Source of the DNA: Areca catechu
Taxonomy: Eukaryota; Streptophyta; Magnoliopsida; Arecales; Arecaceae
DNA: 64,000 nt
Direction: 5' to 3'
NCBI GenBank assembly: GCA_021397845.1
Contig: CM038053.1
Span: 144,040,541 to 144,104,540 of the forward strand
The position numbers and the translations under genes are program-made. Each line of letters begins with the position of its first letter. Position 1 is the stretch's first letter. The notes beneath the pieces are model-generated. The model was not told the DNA's origin, searched no databases, and saw nothing but the letters and a program-made list of their open reading frames with translations. Positions 23,441 to 35,680 of the stretch are shown here, piece after piece.

Positions 23441-23985
23441 AAAATATTAAAGTATTTTTAAAAATATTAAGATATTTAGATATAAATATCATAATAGTAA
23501 AGTATAAATATTATAACAAAGATTTTCTTGTATCAAAAGAAAAAATTTATAAGAAATTTCAAGAATTAGAGTAAGAGTTTTAAAAACTCACCTTTTCTTT
23601 ATATTTTCATGTTATTTTCTCATTTTATTCACTTTTCTCCTCCTTTTTATTTATTTTACTTATTCTTAGATTGCTCCCCCTTTTTGTCATCATCATTAAA
23701 AAGGCTTGAGGAAGATAGCTCCCTCTATGTAAAGTAATTAATGCAATCAAACAATAATTAAGGAAATTTAAACAAATAGGTCATCCATAGCATAAATATA
23801 AGTTTTTAATACAAACAAGTATACGCCATACAAAAAATGATGCATGCCAAATGATACACCGCAATACATTACAGTCAACATATAACATGATACTGAAACA
23901 TAAAAAAAACTAATACATATAAGTCAGCTTAAACATAAAAACTAATACGGAAAGATCATCCTAGGACAAATGTAAGGACTGAGCT
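23441..23985 (-). other. Rest of the 3' noncoding region of Sirevirus remnant K
   Basis: No gene. The segment at 23675-23704, in sense CTTTTTAATGATGATGAC followed by a purine run, matches 48297-48320 in Sirevirus C and confirms the inverted relationship. Confidence 0.7.
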
Positions 23986-25535
23986 TGTTGACTCCTGTAT
24001 TGATTTTGATGAATAATAAAATACTTAAGGATATTTGAGTACTAACTATGTATTGAAAGTGTGTTTTATCATAACGGGGTACTCACCAAAGCTGTTTTAT
24101 GTTGAAAGATTAATTGCTTGTTAGCTTATTGAAGAAATCTATTTCATGGATAAAATTTCAAGATAAATAGACTTAAGTACATAAGAATGACTTAGAAGAA
24201 CTCAAGTTTGAAGTTTAGAGAAGATTCAGTAGAGTTTCGGTTGAGTTTCAGAAAGTTTCAGCCAAGTGTCGACTTATGGAATTCAAGTATCGACTCATAG
24301 AGGCTTGAGCTGATATGCAGAAGAAGTTTTAGATAGCATGCTTAAAGTGTCGACTCATGGAGCTCAAGTGTCAACTCAAGTATCAACTCAAGGGTCGACT
24401 CAAGGCCTGAGACAAAAATTATACATAACATGCTAAATTTCAAGATTTCTCTCAAGTCTCGACTCATAGAGCCAAGTGTCGACTCACCAGAAAAAGTGTT
24501 GACTCACCTGAGATTTCCAGAGAGCTTCAAAAGACTTTTTCTAAACTAGTATCGACTCGTAAAGATGAAGTGCCGACTCAAAGTGTCGACTCATGACCTA
24601 AAATATTGACACTTGCAGTACTGATGAATAGTAATGGCTAATTTTTTTAAGCACAGAATCGATCCTTTTCGCCTCCAATGGATATTTTCTTCTTTTCAAT
24701 GGTCAAAAACTATCATTTTGAAGCTTGGAAAGGTATTTCAAGTGGACCAAACTTAAGAGGGAAGAGGGAGATAAGAAGTTAAGTGCATTCACTCAAATAT
24801 TTATTGAAGAACAACTACTTTCAAAACAAGTTAAGCCTTCAAGCATTCAAAGCATTCAAGAGCATTCAAGTCCAACCATTCAAGCATTGATTAAGGTCTC
24901 AACAACTTGAAGACAAGCATCTTCAATAGCAATCAAAAAGTTTCAAAGAGATATTTGCTTTTAGTTAAAAGCTTTTTGTATTTCATACATTATACTTAAA
25001 TCTTTTTATTGTTTCTAGTTTCAAGAAAATTGAAACTAGAGTTGAGGTTTGTTGGCGAGCCTTTATGTTAAAACTAATAGAAATTTTTGGTTAGCCTAAG
25101 TGACAAAACCAAGGAGGTTGTTGGTGAGCCTAAGTTACAAAATTAACTAGATTTTTGGTTATCCTATAAAACCAAAGAGATTTTGACTTGTGTTCCCGGT
25201 GAAAACAAGTTGAATTTTGATTAGTGAGCCCAAAAAACTAATCAGCAGTAATCAAAAAGATTATGGTAGAATATCCAAGTAGACCTTGGGGAGTGGATGT
25301 AGGTGCTTTGTTGTGCACCGAACCTCTATATATCCTTGTGTTTGTGATTGCTTGCTCTTTCATTACTTGCTCTTATGTACTTTGCATTTACTTATTTATT
25401 TCTATTGTATACTCTTAAATAGCACACAAACACTTGTATTTCACTAGCACCTAAGTTGTTTTTGAGTTAGCACATACTTGAAAAAGTTTTTTGAAACCCA
25501 ATTCACCCCCCTCTTGGGTTGCTTGCTGGGCAACA
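23986..25535 (+). repeat. Sirevirus C 5' LTR
   Basis: From TGTTGACTCCTGTATTG to CTTGCTGGGCAACA. About a dozen (A)AGTGTCGACTCA-type motifs lie at 24260-24600 in the U3 part. The final block CCCCCCTCTTGGGTTGC is typical of Sirevirus LTR ends. Confidence 0.93.
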
Positions 25536-25537
25536 AG

Positions 25538-25550
25538 TGGTATTAGAGCC
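25538..25550 (+). other. Primer binding site of Sirevirus C
   Basis: TGGTATTAGAGCC, two bases after the LTR. It differs at one position (T for C) from the initiator-Met complement TGGTATCAGAGC. Confidence 0.88.
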
Positions 25551-25593
25551 ACGTTCTCAGCTTATAGGTCTAATCACCTAGAGTTAAAGATCT

Positions 25594-26640
25594 ATGGCAG
25601 CCCCACTTGGTTTTAGTGTTGTTAAGGGACAAGCCTCAAACAGACCTCTTTACTTTAATGGCACAAACTACACATTGAAAAACATACATGAAAATTTATA
25701 TGCATTCTATTGATTATAACTTTGAAAAGTAGTTGATAAAGGTCCACATATTTCTTCAGTCATTGTTAATGTCATTTCCATACCAAAACTTGAAAAGGAT
25801 TGGGATGAAAATGACATTAAACAATCCGAGATAAATGCTAAAGCAATGAATCTACTCTATTATGCATTGGATCTTAGTGAATTTAATAGGATCTCCACAT
25901 GCACCTCTACGAAGAAAATATGGGACATACTTGAGGTTACTCATGAGGGTACCAATCAAGTAAAAAATACTAAAATTAATATGCATGTACATACATATGA
26001 GATATTTAGAATGGAGCTTAATGAATCTATTACTGAAATGTATACTAGAATTACAAATATTGTAAGTGGTATGAGAAGTCTTGGTAAGATTATGTCTAAT
26101 GCTGATCTTGTAAATAAAATTCTCAGGTCATTGCCAACATCTTGGAATCTGAAAGTGACAGCTATTTAAGAAGCCAAAGATGTTGAGACACTTCCTTTGG
26201 AACAACTTGTAGGTTCACTCATAACTTATGAGTTGAACTTGAAGCAAAAGGCAATGGATGTTGATAAAAAGAAGAAGACTATAGCATTCAAATCTACCAC
26301 ATAAGAAAAGTCTTCAAGTGAAGAATCTGAAGAAGGAGATAATATGGATGAAGAGGCACTCATTGCAAGAAGATTCAGAAGATTTATGAAAAGGAAGAAA
26401 TTTCCTTACAAGAAGAAGTCTCATCTGAGCAAGAAAAAGGAAAAAGAAAAAGAAAAGAAGAAGGAACAACCAATTTGCTTCGAATGCAAGAAGCCGAGAC
26501 ACTTCAAAGCTGATTGCCCTCTCCTAAATAAGTCCAAAAAGAAGTTTAGAAAGAAGGCTATGATGGCTACTTGGAGTGACAATGAGACTCCATCATAAAA
26601 GAAGAACAATCAAAAGTAGCCAATCTTTGCTTCATGGTTC
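25594..26640 (+). pseudogene. gag: Sirevirus C Gag
   Basis: Start chosen at the ATG of MAAPLGFSVVKGQ, 44 bases after the primer site. The gag domain follows (RPLYFNGTNYTLKN; NLLYYALDLSEFNRIS; KKIWDILEVTHEGTNQVK; ILRSLPTSWN), then a lysine-rich linker (KKKEKEKEKKKEQ). The first CCHC-type knuckle, CFECKKPRHFKADC, has its usual glycine replaced by arginine. Stops interrupt the frame at about 25715, 26167 and 26302, so no full-length Gag can be made. In the family Gag forms the cytoplasmic particle. Confidence 0.88.
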
Positions 26641-27290
26641 AAGAAGATGAGGTACAATCTAACTTTGAACCTGATTTATATTTAATGAACTTAGAGATAC
26701 ATTTGATGAGCTCATGCATGAATATAAATTGCTAAAAATTGAAAACAAAAAGTTGAAAAAGTATACAAATACATGTTCTCATGAAAACACTAATCTTACA
26801 AATGAAAACAGTGATTTAAAAGCTAAGATTGATGTCTTAGAAAAATAAAAGAATGATTTATCAATGGAAATAGAGGTTTTGAAAAGATTCAAGGTTGTTA
26901 TTTCAAATATTGAACTTTTGAAGAAAAATAAAGACCTTGAGGCAAAAAATCAAAAATTCAAAGTTGAGCTTGACAAAGTTAAATCATTTGTTAAAAAATT
27001 TACTTATAGTTCTAAAAAGTTAAATTTGCTTTTAAACAATCAAAAAGCCGTATTTGACAAGGCATGACTTGGTTATAAGCAGTAAAAGAAACAAAAATTT
27101 TTCAAAAATTTTTTTGTTCCTACATCATCCTTGTTTTAGTTGTAGAAGATTTGGACATAAAGCATACCAGTGTGATCATAGGAAGATAAATAATTCTAGA
27201 AAGATTTGGGTTCCAAAAGGAACCACTCTTAGAACTACCCCTAAAGAACCCAAGATGGCTTGGATACCTAAAATGAAAACTTAATTTATT
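26641..27290 (+). pseudogene. gag: Sirevirus C coiled-coil linker and second zinc knuckle
   Basis: Lysine-, leucine- and asparagine-rich heptad-like sequence (for example KIENKKLKKYTN, NIELLKKNKDLEAKNQ) followed by a second knuckle CFSCRRFGHKAYQC near 27146-27190 and the block RKIWVPKGT. A long coiled coil and an extra knuckle between Gag and protease are known in Sireviruses. Stops occur at about 26848 and 27064. Confidence 0.8.
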
Positions 27291-28500
27291 TTGCAGGTAT
27301 GTCTTGTAACCAAAGAAAAGAAGAGATTATGGTATCTAGATAGTGGTAGCTCAAGATACATGATAGGAGATGTGAAGCAATTCACTTCTCTTGAGGCACT
27401 GAATGGTGGGAGTGTTACTTTTGGAGATAATGGTAAGGAAAAAATCATTGGTATCGGTAAAGTTTACATCTCCCCTTCCACTTTTATTGATAATGTATTA
27501 TTAGTTGAAGGATTAAAGCATAATCTTCTCAGTATTAGTCAATTTTATGATAAAGGATTTAAAATTATTTTTGAATCATCTCTTTGTAGGGTTGCTAGTC
27601 CTAATGTTAATGGACTGAAATTCATTGAAAATAGGCATGGCAACATCTATCTTGTTGATAATGATAATTTATCATTACATGATGGTGAATGTCTAGTTGC
27701 TATGAATTCCTCTATTAATAAGACTAGTTAGCTTTGGCATCGTAGATTGGGTCATGCAAGCATGCATCTACTTTATAAGTTATGCAAAAAGAATTTAGTA
27801 AGAGATTTACCAAAACTTAGTTTTGAAAAAGATAAAATTTATGAAGCATGTCAGTTTGGAAAACAAGCAAAAATATCCTTTAAACCAAAAATTTTTGTTT
27901 CAACTTCTAGGCCATCAGAGATACTCCATATGGATCTCTTTGGACCAACTAGGACAACAAGTCTAGGAGAGAAGAGATATTAATTAGTTATGGTGGATGA
28001 TTTCTCTCGATTTATATAGATTTTATTTTTGGCTCATAAAGATGAATCATTTTCAACTTTCTTGAAGTTTTATTGAGAATTTTCAAATGAAAAAGGTACT
28101 TCGGTTGTTTATATTCAAAGTGACCATGGTACTGAATTTGAAAATCAAGTTTATAAAATTTTCTATAATGAAAAAGGAATTGACCATAATTTTTCTGCAC
28201 CTAAGATAGCTCAACAAAATGGGATGGTAGAAAGAAAGAATAGAACTTTAGAAGAAATGGCACGTACAATGCTTTGTGAAAAGGATCTTCTGAGATATTT
28301 TTGGATTGAAGCTATTAATATTGCTTGCTATATTTTAAATCATATTTTAATTCAACCTATTTTAAAAAAAATACCTTATGAGCTTTGGAAAGAAAGAAAA
28401 CCTACTTTGAAATATTTTTGGATTTTTGATTATCGATGCTTTATTTTGAATAATGGAAAAGATAATATAGGCAAATTTGATGTCAAGTCAGATGAAATAT
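27291..28500 (+). pseudogene. pol: Sirevirus C protease and integrase
   Basis: Protease motif WYLDSGSSRYM at about 27330. The integrase zinc region WHRRLGHASM is near 27735 and YEACQFGKQ near 27840, where one cysteine of the HHCC finger appears replaced. Catalytic acids sit in HMDLFGP, IQSDHGTEF and GMVERKNRT. Stops are present at about 27729, 27981, 28017 and 28074. It continues into the KSDEI(Y)FLGYS linker before RT. Confidence 0.9.
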
Positions 28501-29379
28501 ATCTTTTTAGGATACTCTACATCTAGCAAGGCATATAGAGTTTTCAATAAAATCAATAAAAGAACACTAGTAGTAGAAGAATCAGTACATGTAGTATTTG
28601 AAGAATCTACTAACAAATCCTCTAGAAAGGAGGATACTTCTGATTCATGTGTAGGTATTGAAGGACTAAAGAAGCTTACTTTGGATGATCCCCCTTCCAA
28701 AAAAGATGAAAAATATCAGAATAAGAAGGATGGAGAAGAAGCTACAAGATCCTCATCGAAGCACAAAGATTTACCCAATGAGTGGAGGTATGCTCATGGA
28801 TATCCTACGGAATTAATCTTAGGTGATCCATCGAGAGTGGTAAGAACTAGATTATCTATTAGAAATGAATGTGATTACATTGTTTATATTTCTCAAATTA
28901 TACCAAAATATATTGAAGAAGCTGAAAAAGACCCTAACTGGATGATTGCAATGCAAGAAGAATTAAATCAATTTGAAAGAAACAAAGTTTGGACACTGAT
29001 AAAAAGACCATCTAATATTTCAATAATTTGTACAAAATGAGTGTATAGGAATAAACTAGATGAAAATGGAATAGTAACTAGAAACAAAGCTAGACTGGTA
29101 GCTAAGAGTTATAATCAAGAAGAAGGAATTGATTTTGATGAAACCTTTGCTCCTGTAGCTAGACTTAAAGCTATTAGATTACTTTTAGCATTTGCATGTT
29201 TTATGAATTTCAAACTATTTCAAATGGATGTTAAAAATATATTTTAAAATGGTTATATTGTTGAAAAAGTTTTTGTTGAACAACTACCTAGTTTTGAAAA
29301 TCATGCACATCCTAATCATGTTTTTAAATTGCATAAAGCACTTTATGGTTTAAAGCAAGCACCCTGTACATGGTATAAA
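28490..29379 (+). pseudogene. pol: Sirevirus C reverse transcriptase, part 1 (before Copia B)
   Basis: Contains the variable linker, then DPNWMIAMQEELNQF, NKVWTLIKRP, NKARLVAKSYNQEEGIDFDETFAPVARL, FQMDVKN and KLHKALYGLKQAP, ending in WYK, where Copia B is inserted. The frame resumes at 39528 as RLSKFLIENDFSRG. Internal stops occur at 29038 and 29245. Confidence 0.92.
29375..29379. other. Target site duplication ATAAA of Copia B, left copy
   Basis: ATAAA here and at 39528-39532 flank element B. Removing the element and one copy gives a continuous RT frame. Confidence 0.93.
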
Positions 29380-31727
29380 TGAAAGAAACAGGTGCAGGAG
29401 GTTTGACATGAACATACACTAAGCATGCAAATAGGGCACGGGAGCACAGGGGATTTTAAAATATTTTTAAAAAATCCGCGCAGTGAAAAATTGCTCTGTC
29501 CAGAAACTAATCTAATTCTAGTTGCAATTAGGCATGTAAAATGATATAAAATATTTATATTTGAATTAAAAATTCAAAGCATGCATGATAAAAAAATAAT
29601 AATTTTTATACCTTATTCTGGCTGGAATAACCCTGGGATAAACCTAGAATAGACTGGAATAACTGGAATAAAGTTATTCTAGTCGTCTTCCTCCTTGGAA
29701 CTCTGTTTTGGCTTGCAAAACTTAATCGGAACACCACCTTCCGGACCTCCGTTTGCTTCCAAATTTGAGCAGCGACAACTTGGACAAGTGCTATTCAATC
29801 TCCAATTGAAATCTGAAAGAAATGGTTAGCCAAATAATTATAAAAAATCATCAAAGTCTGCTGCCAGATTTCTACAGCAGAACTGGGCAGCAGACTTTGG
29901 CCTTCGTTTTGGAGTGGTTGGGGCGATCCCGGTCCGTGTAGCTTGCTCTTAGGAGTAGAAGGATACTCCCTCTAGAGGGGAGACACGCCCGGGGCTCTCG
30001 GATCCTTCTCCACGCGCGGTGCTAGCCACTGGAAGAGAGCTTCACGGTCACAGGAATTCTGCAACAGGGCAGAACTGAGCACTTGAAACAAGGGATTTAA
30101 AGCCTTGTTTCTCTCCCTCACAAGCTCCTAAACCCAGTCCCAAAGCTCTCCACTTAAGCCTCTCAAACACTCAAAGGAAGAAGGAATGAGACTCCCAAAA
30201 AAATAGCACCCAAAAAATCTTGCTGGATGTTGCACAGTGATGAAGAAAAAAAACCATTCAGAAACAGAGCAATGGCTAGTATAAATAGGCAACAGAGGGA
30301 GAGAGGGAGGTGGAGAGACAGGGAGAGGAAGAGGCAGCAGTTGCCTTTCACCATTAACCAGCAATAACCAAGGATTAATGGAAGGGTGGAGGAGAGGAAG
30401 GGACGCCCAACCGGCGTCAAAACCTTGGGACGTTCAGCTTCATTTGGGACGTTGGGACGTTTGGCATTCCACTCCCAGCGAAATGGAAAAAGACCGCGTA
30501 AACGGTCACAAGGGAGAAGAAATAAAATCGGTCCATTCCCAATAAATGGTTCAATCCCATTAAACCACTTGGTTCAATCCAATTGAACCGGTTCAAGCCC
30601 AATTAAATTTGGTTCAATTGGTTTACAACCAATTGGAGGCCGAAACGAACTCCGAATCAGTTCAAAACTGATTCAGAAAAATCCTGACGCAATGCTGGTC
30701 AACCCGGAACAATTTCTGGTTGACACAGACAAGGGCAAGATAGGAAAAAAATAATGCTCAAAAATACTATGACCATAAAACCGAGATGATTCCCAATCGT
30801 AATCGGTATCCGGATCAGAGAGTTATCCTCTGTGGCGTGTGACCTCATAGGTTCGAACATAAATGGTAGCACTAGAACAATTTTAGTACCAGCATAGGAA
30901 ACCATCTACCAATGGGTCCCGGCGTCCGGATAGGTCGAAGATGCGGGAGCAAACTATCGAAACTCTGGCATATGGTTACGTGTAATTCATCCCTTTGACC
31001 TCTAATGCTCAGGACGACTGAGATTGGGCTGCCAACCCAGACAGAGTCAGTCCACTACGTGTCTCAACCTCGCAAGCCCAGTGACTCTTCACTTGGGCTA
31101 CCCCGGTCGAGGATTTGCTAAATTGAGATACTGTGAGACATTCAATCCAAACTGTTTGGACAGGTCAATTCCATCTTGGTCCATCATTGCTCCAGAAGTA
31201 CTTGCCTGTACCCAGAAACCTTCCATCACCGGATTAAAAATTTGGGTAGTCCAGCACCAAAGCATAGGGAGTTGCTTGCAAGCTACCGTGATGACCTCAG
31301 GTCAGAGGGACACATATACCCATATCCAATCATGAGTATCCCTTTGGCAGAAAGGGGGCTGCACGGAGTCACGTTCAATAAGATACCACATATCCCACTT
31401 GTAGATCACATCAGTGTCACCACACTCATTTGGTCAAGAGGACAACCAAACGATGTGAACTACAACAACCTATACTTGATATATTGCCGTCCAATACAAT
31501 ATATCCTTTGGTTGTGAGCAGGGTTTAAGGACCACTCGATACATCCTCTCTGTATCGAAGTCAGTGTAGTCCTAAGGACTTCATCACATGGAAAGAGTTC
31601 ATTTCAGGAAAATATAATATATGATGAGCTGCCAAAAATAATAATTTATTAATTCAAAGAAAGAATACAATACTGAGCTCAACCGCCTACAACCCAGGCG
31701 ATTGGCTTTGGGACACAATTCCCAACA
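29380..31727 (-). repeat. Copia B LTR (sense 3' LTR)
   Basis: From TGAAAGAAACAGGTGCAGG to ATTCCCAACA, 2,348 bp. Partner at 37182-39527. Around 30278 it has TATAAATAGG on the plus (antisense) strand; in sense this reads CCTATTTATA, a possible but weak TATA box. Confidence 0.95.
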
Positions 31728-31738
31728 ACTCCCACTTG
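31728..31738 (-). other. Polypurine tract of Copia B
   Basis: Sense CAAGTGGGAGT directly before the LTR, the canonical Copia form. Confidence 0.9.
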
Positions 31739-31741
31739 TAC

Positions 31742-33410
31742 TAAAGCCAATCAGAAGAGTATCTAATATCCATTTCCCATTTACAATAGTCGAACTCTTT
31801 TATTCCGAGGGCTTTAGTGAAGGGGTCGGCCAGATTTTCCTTTCCATCGATCTTCAGAAGATTGATGTCGCCTCGTACCACGATCTCTCATACGAGGTGG
31901 TAGCACCGTAGAATGTGCTTGGTGCGGGATGAGCTTTAGGCTCCTTAGCTTGAGCAATGGCTCTAGTGCTGTCATAGTACACCGGAACAGGACCATCTAG
32001 GGAAGGTGCCAACCCTAGCTCTCCAAGGAACTTCCGCAACCATACAGCTTCCTTTTCTATATCTGATGCTACAATATATTCTGCTTCGCATACCGAGTTT
32101 GCAACAGTTGCCTGCTTGGAACTTTTCCAGCAGATCGCTCCTCCGTTCAGGATAAATACAAACCCTGACACACTCTTGCTATCATCTTTATCCGACTGGA
32201 AACTGGAGTCAGAGTACCTCACAAGTTTCAAGTCAGGTTCTCCATAAATCAGCCATTGATCTTTAGTATTTCTTAAATACTTAAGGATAGACTTAACCAC
32301 CTTCCAATGCGCCTCACCTGGGTCAGACTGGTATCTGCTCACTACTCCTAGTGAGTATGCCACGTCTGGTCTAGTACAAGTCATAGCATACATGATAGAG
32401 CCTACTGCAGAAGCATAAGGTACTCTATTCATGTGCTCTCTTTCCTCAGGAGTTGTCGCACAATCCTTCTTGGAAAGAGTAATTCCAGAACCTATCGGGA
32501 GAGAATTTTTCATGCTGAACCGTTTCAATGTATGTAGACTGGGACAGACCCAAAAGCTTCTTAGATATATCTCTATAGATCTTCATACCTAGTATGTAAG
32601 AAGCTTCACCCAAGTCCTTCATGGAGAACTGAGATGATAACCGGACCTTTATTCCTTGTAATGCTGTGACATCATTCCCGATTAAGAGAATGTCGTCAAC
32701 ATACAGTATTAGGAATACAATCACAGAACCATTAACCCATTTATAGATGCACGGTTCTTCCCATTCCTAACGAAGCCATATGATTTGATACATCTATCAA
32801 ACCGTAAGTTCCAACTTCAAGACGCTTGCTTGAGTCCATAGATGGACCTCTGCAACTTGCATACTTTTGATTCATCTGTGAATGTGAACCCTTCAGGCTG
32901 TATCATATGCACCTCCTCTTCCAGCTCCCCATTTAGGAAAGCGGTTCGGACATCCATCTGCCAGATTTCGTAATCAAAATATGCTGCCAAAGCAAGCATG
33001 ATCCAAATGGACTTGAGCATTGCCACAGGGGAGAAAGTTTTGTCATAATCGATACCATATCACTGACGATACCCTTTGGCAACCAGACGGGCTTCATAGG
33101 TCTCTACCTTCCCATCTGCGCCCCTTTTCCTCTTGAAGATCCATTTATACCCGATGGGTTTTATACCTTCAGGCGGATCAACCAATGTCCATACATTATT
33201 GATTTCCATGGACTCCATTTCGGATCGCATGGCTCCAAGCCATGCCTCAGAGTCAGATCTCTGAAGTGCATCCATATAGGTGATCAGATCCTCATTGTTC
33301 TCATCAAGCTCAATGGGATCGCCGTGCCGGACCAAGAAACCGTAGTATATGTCCGGCTGATGCGGTATTCTACTGGATCTCCTAATGGGTTCTGGGTGTG
33401 ATTCAATCAC
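31742..33410 (-). pseudogene. pol: Copia B reverse transcriptase and RNase H
   Basis: Same domain order as element A: VWTLVDPPEG and IFKRKRGADGKVE (33060-33410), FDYEIWQMDVRTAF and QRSIYGLKQAS (32817-33026), LYVDDILLIGND and SMKDLGEASYILG (32446-32724), then RNase H (31854-32528) with YSDSSFQSD and CEAEYIVASD. Breaks: a frameshift just before 33410, CGA-to-TGA type stops at 33060 and 32817, a one-base deletion near 32765, and small deletions near 32510-32530 that remove residues present in A. Not functional. Confidence 0.92.
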
Positions 33411-33418
33411 AGCCGATT

Positions 33419-35659
33419 CTAGATGTCCTTAGAGTGTGTAGGTTCTTCTATTGGCTGAACTTCATCAAGTTCAATCTTAGAAGCTATAGTTCCTTCTCCA
33501 AGGAACTCCTTTTCCAAAAAGATAGCTCTAAGAGCAATGAACACCTTTTGTTCATTCTCCAAATAGAAGAAATACCCTTTGGTATCCTTAGGATAACCAA
33601 TGAATAAACACCGATCAGACCTAGGACCAAGTTTGTCTGAGTCTAAACGCTTTACATAAGCCGAACAATCCCAGACCCGAAGGTGTGAGATTGAGGGTTT
33701 ACGTCTAGTCCACATCTCATACGGAGTGGAGACAACAGACTTACTTGGAACATTATTTAATAAGTAACAGGCTGTCTGAAGCGCATATTCCCAAAAGGAT
33801 AGCGGCAAAGTTGCAAAACCCATCATGGATCGAACCATGTCCAACAAGGTTCGATTCCTCCTTTCGGACACACCATTCAACTGTGGTGTTCCTGGAGGAG
33901 TCCACTGAGAGAGAATTCCACTCTCCTCAAGATATGTCAAAAAATCACCAGATAAGTATTCACCACCTCGATCAGATCGAAGGGTTTTAATACTTTTTCC
34001 AGTTTGCTTTTCTACTTCATTACGGTATCGTTTGAACATTTCAAACGACTCAGACTTATGTCTCATTAAAAAGACATAACCGAACCTTGAAAAGGCGTCT
34101 GTAAAAGTAATGAAATATTTGTATCCTCCTCTAGCACTAACTGTCATCGGTCCACATACATCAGTATGTATTAGACTTAAAAGTTCTGTAGCTCGTTCAC
34201 CCTTTCTAGTAAAAGGTGACTTGGTCATTTTACCAAGTAAACAGGATTCACAAGTGGGCAGTGATTCAGAATCACTGACCTCAAGGAGTCCATCTCCTCG
34301 CATCTTGTTTATCCTATTTTTGTTAATATGACCTAGCCTATAGTGCCAAAGATACAAATCGTTGACATTATCTAATCTTGGGCGTTTGCTAGAAGTGTAC
34401 ATTACACTAACAGGCCTTGATAGTACATATATGCCATTATTTAATCTAGCTTTCATTATTATAGAGTTATTCAAAATAACATTGCAAAAATCTCCTTTTA
34501 TTGATAGTTCAAAACCACAATTGGCCAAAAGGCCTACAGAGATTATGCTCATAATGAAACTAGGACAATAGTGACAGTCGACTAGTTCGACAGTACAAGA
34601 CTCAAAGACTAGATGCAGGACTCCGACCGCCAGTACTGGAACACGATTTCCATTCCCGACGCTCAGAAACTGTTCTCCATCTTCAAATCTTCTGCTAACT
34701 TGAAGTCCCTGTAACGAATTACAAACATGAATTGGACTACCAATATCCAATACCCAGTTAGCAGTATCAACAATTGAGTAATTACAAGGTTTTATCATAT
34801 AAATACCTTGTTCAGCAGACTTTTGCTTCCTTGGCCTGTTCGGATCAAGGGATGCAATATAAAGAGGATAGTTCCTCTTCCAGTGTCCCTTCTTCTTGCA
34901 GTAGAAGCACTCTGCAGAAGATTGATCAGCCTTATACTTCCTGGTCTGACTAGGGCCAGGAGCATTCTGCACCTTCTTTCCTTTTTTATTCATTTTCTTC
35001 TTCCCTTTCTTAAAGGGACGACGACCTCTACTTCCTCCCACTAAATTCATCACCCCCTTATTTAGTTGGTGGTCTTTCTCGAAAGTATGCAGCAACCCCA
35101 AAAGACCATGGTGGTTGACTGCAGGCTTGTTCATTCTATAATGATCAAGAAAGTCAAGATAGGAGGAGGGAAGAGAATTCAGGATCGCATCCTTGCCGAG
35201 CTGCTCATGCAAGGGACATCCGAGTTTGCCCAACTTTTCAATCAGCTCGATCATGTACAATACATGATCAGTGACTGAACCACCATTCGGCATCATGGAG
35301 TTGTAGATGGCAGAAGACACTTTGTACCGTTCTACATCATCCAGGGTGCCGAAGGATTCCTTCAATTTTTGAAGGATTTCATCAGGTTGGGCCTCCTCGA
35401 ATTTGCGACTGAACTCATCGTTCATCGTCGCTAACATAATGCAATGGACAGTAGTCCGATCGGAGACCCACTTCAGATAAGCGTCTCTGACCGCACTCCG
35501 TGCATTTGTGGGAGGGATTTCAGGTGCCGGATCCGTTATCACATAAAGGATCCGTTCATGCTCCAGAACGATTCTCAACCTTCGATACCAACTATCGAAG
35601 TTGTGACCCTTTAACTTCTCGTTATCGAGAAGTGACCGGAGCGATAAATTGGAAGACAT
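33419..35659 (-). pseudogene. gag-pol: Copia B Gag, protease and integrase, one open frame
   Basis: Start taken at the methionine of MSSNLSLRSLLDNEKL (an upstream ATG at 35680 adds seven residues). In order: Gag with the LKESFGTLDDVERYKV region, basic linker, knuckle CFYCKKKGHWKRN with the last cysteine apparently changed to tyrosine, protease WVLDIGS (the T of DTG is I), integrase zinc region LWHYRLGH and CESCLLGK, and catalytic HTDVCGP, LRSDRGGEY and GVSERRNRT. It ends at a frameshift stop in SKDI. Although open, the altered knuckle and protease residues suggest it is inactive. Confidence 0.93.
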
Positions 35660-35680
35660 CTGAAAAGAAAACAAGACCAA

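Larger units (their letters stand above)
21312..23985 (-). mobile_element. Sirevirus remnant K, minus strand
   Basis: Its sense order, reading right to left, is a noncoding 3' internal region with a motif array, a PPT and an LTR. LTR ends match those of Sirevirus C: sense start TATTGGCCCC then TTTTGATGAATAAC, sense end AGCTGGGCAACA. The body of the element (gag, pol) is missing: it stops at 23985 where the 5' LTR of Sirevirus C begins, and does not resume to the right of C. It is divergent from C and older. Confidence 0.8.

Noticed and set aside
30278..30288. Plus-strand TATAAATAGG in Copia B as the element promoter
   Set aside because: The element runs on the minus strand; on that strand the box is only TATTTATA. 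It may be antisense or chance.
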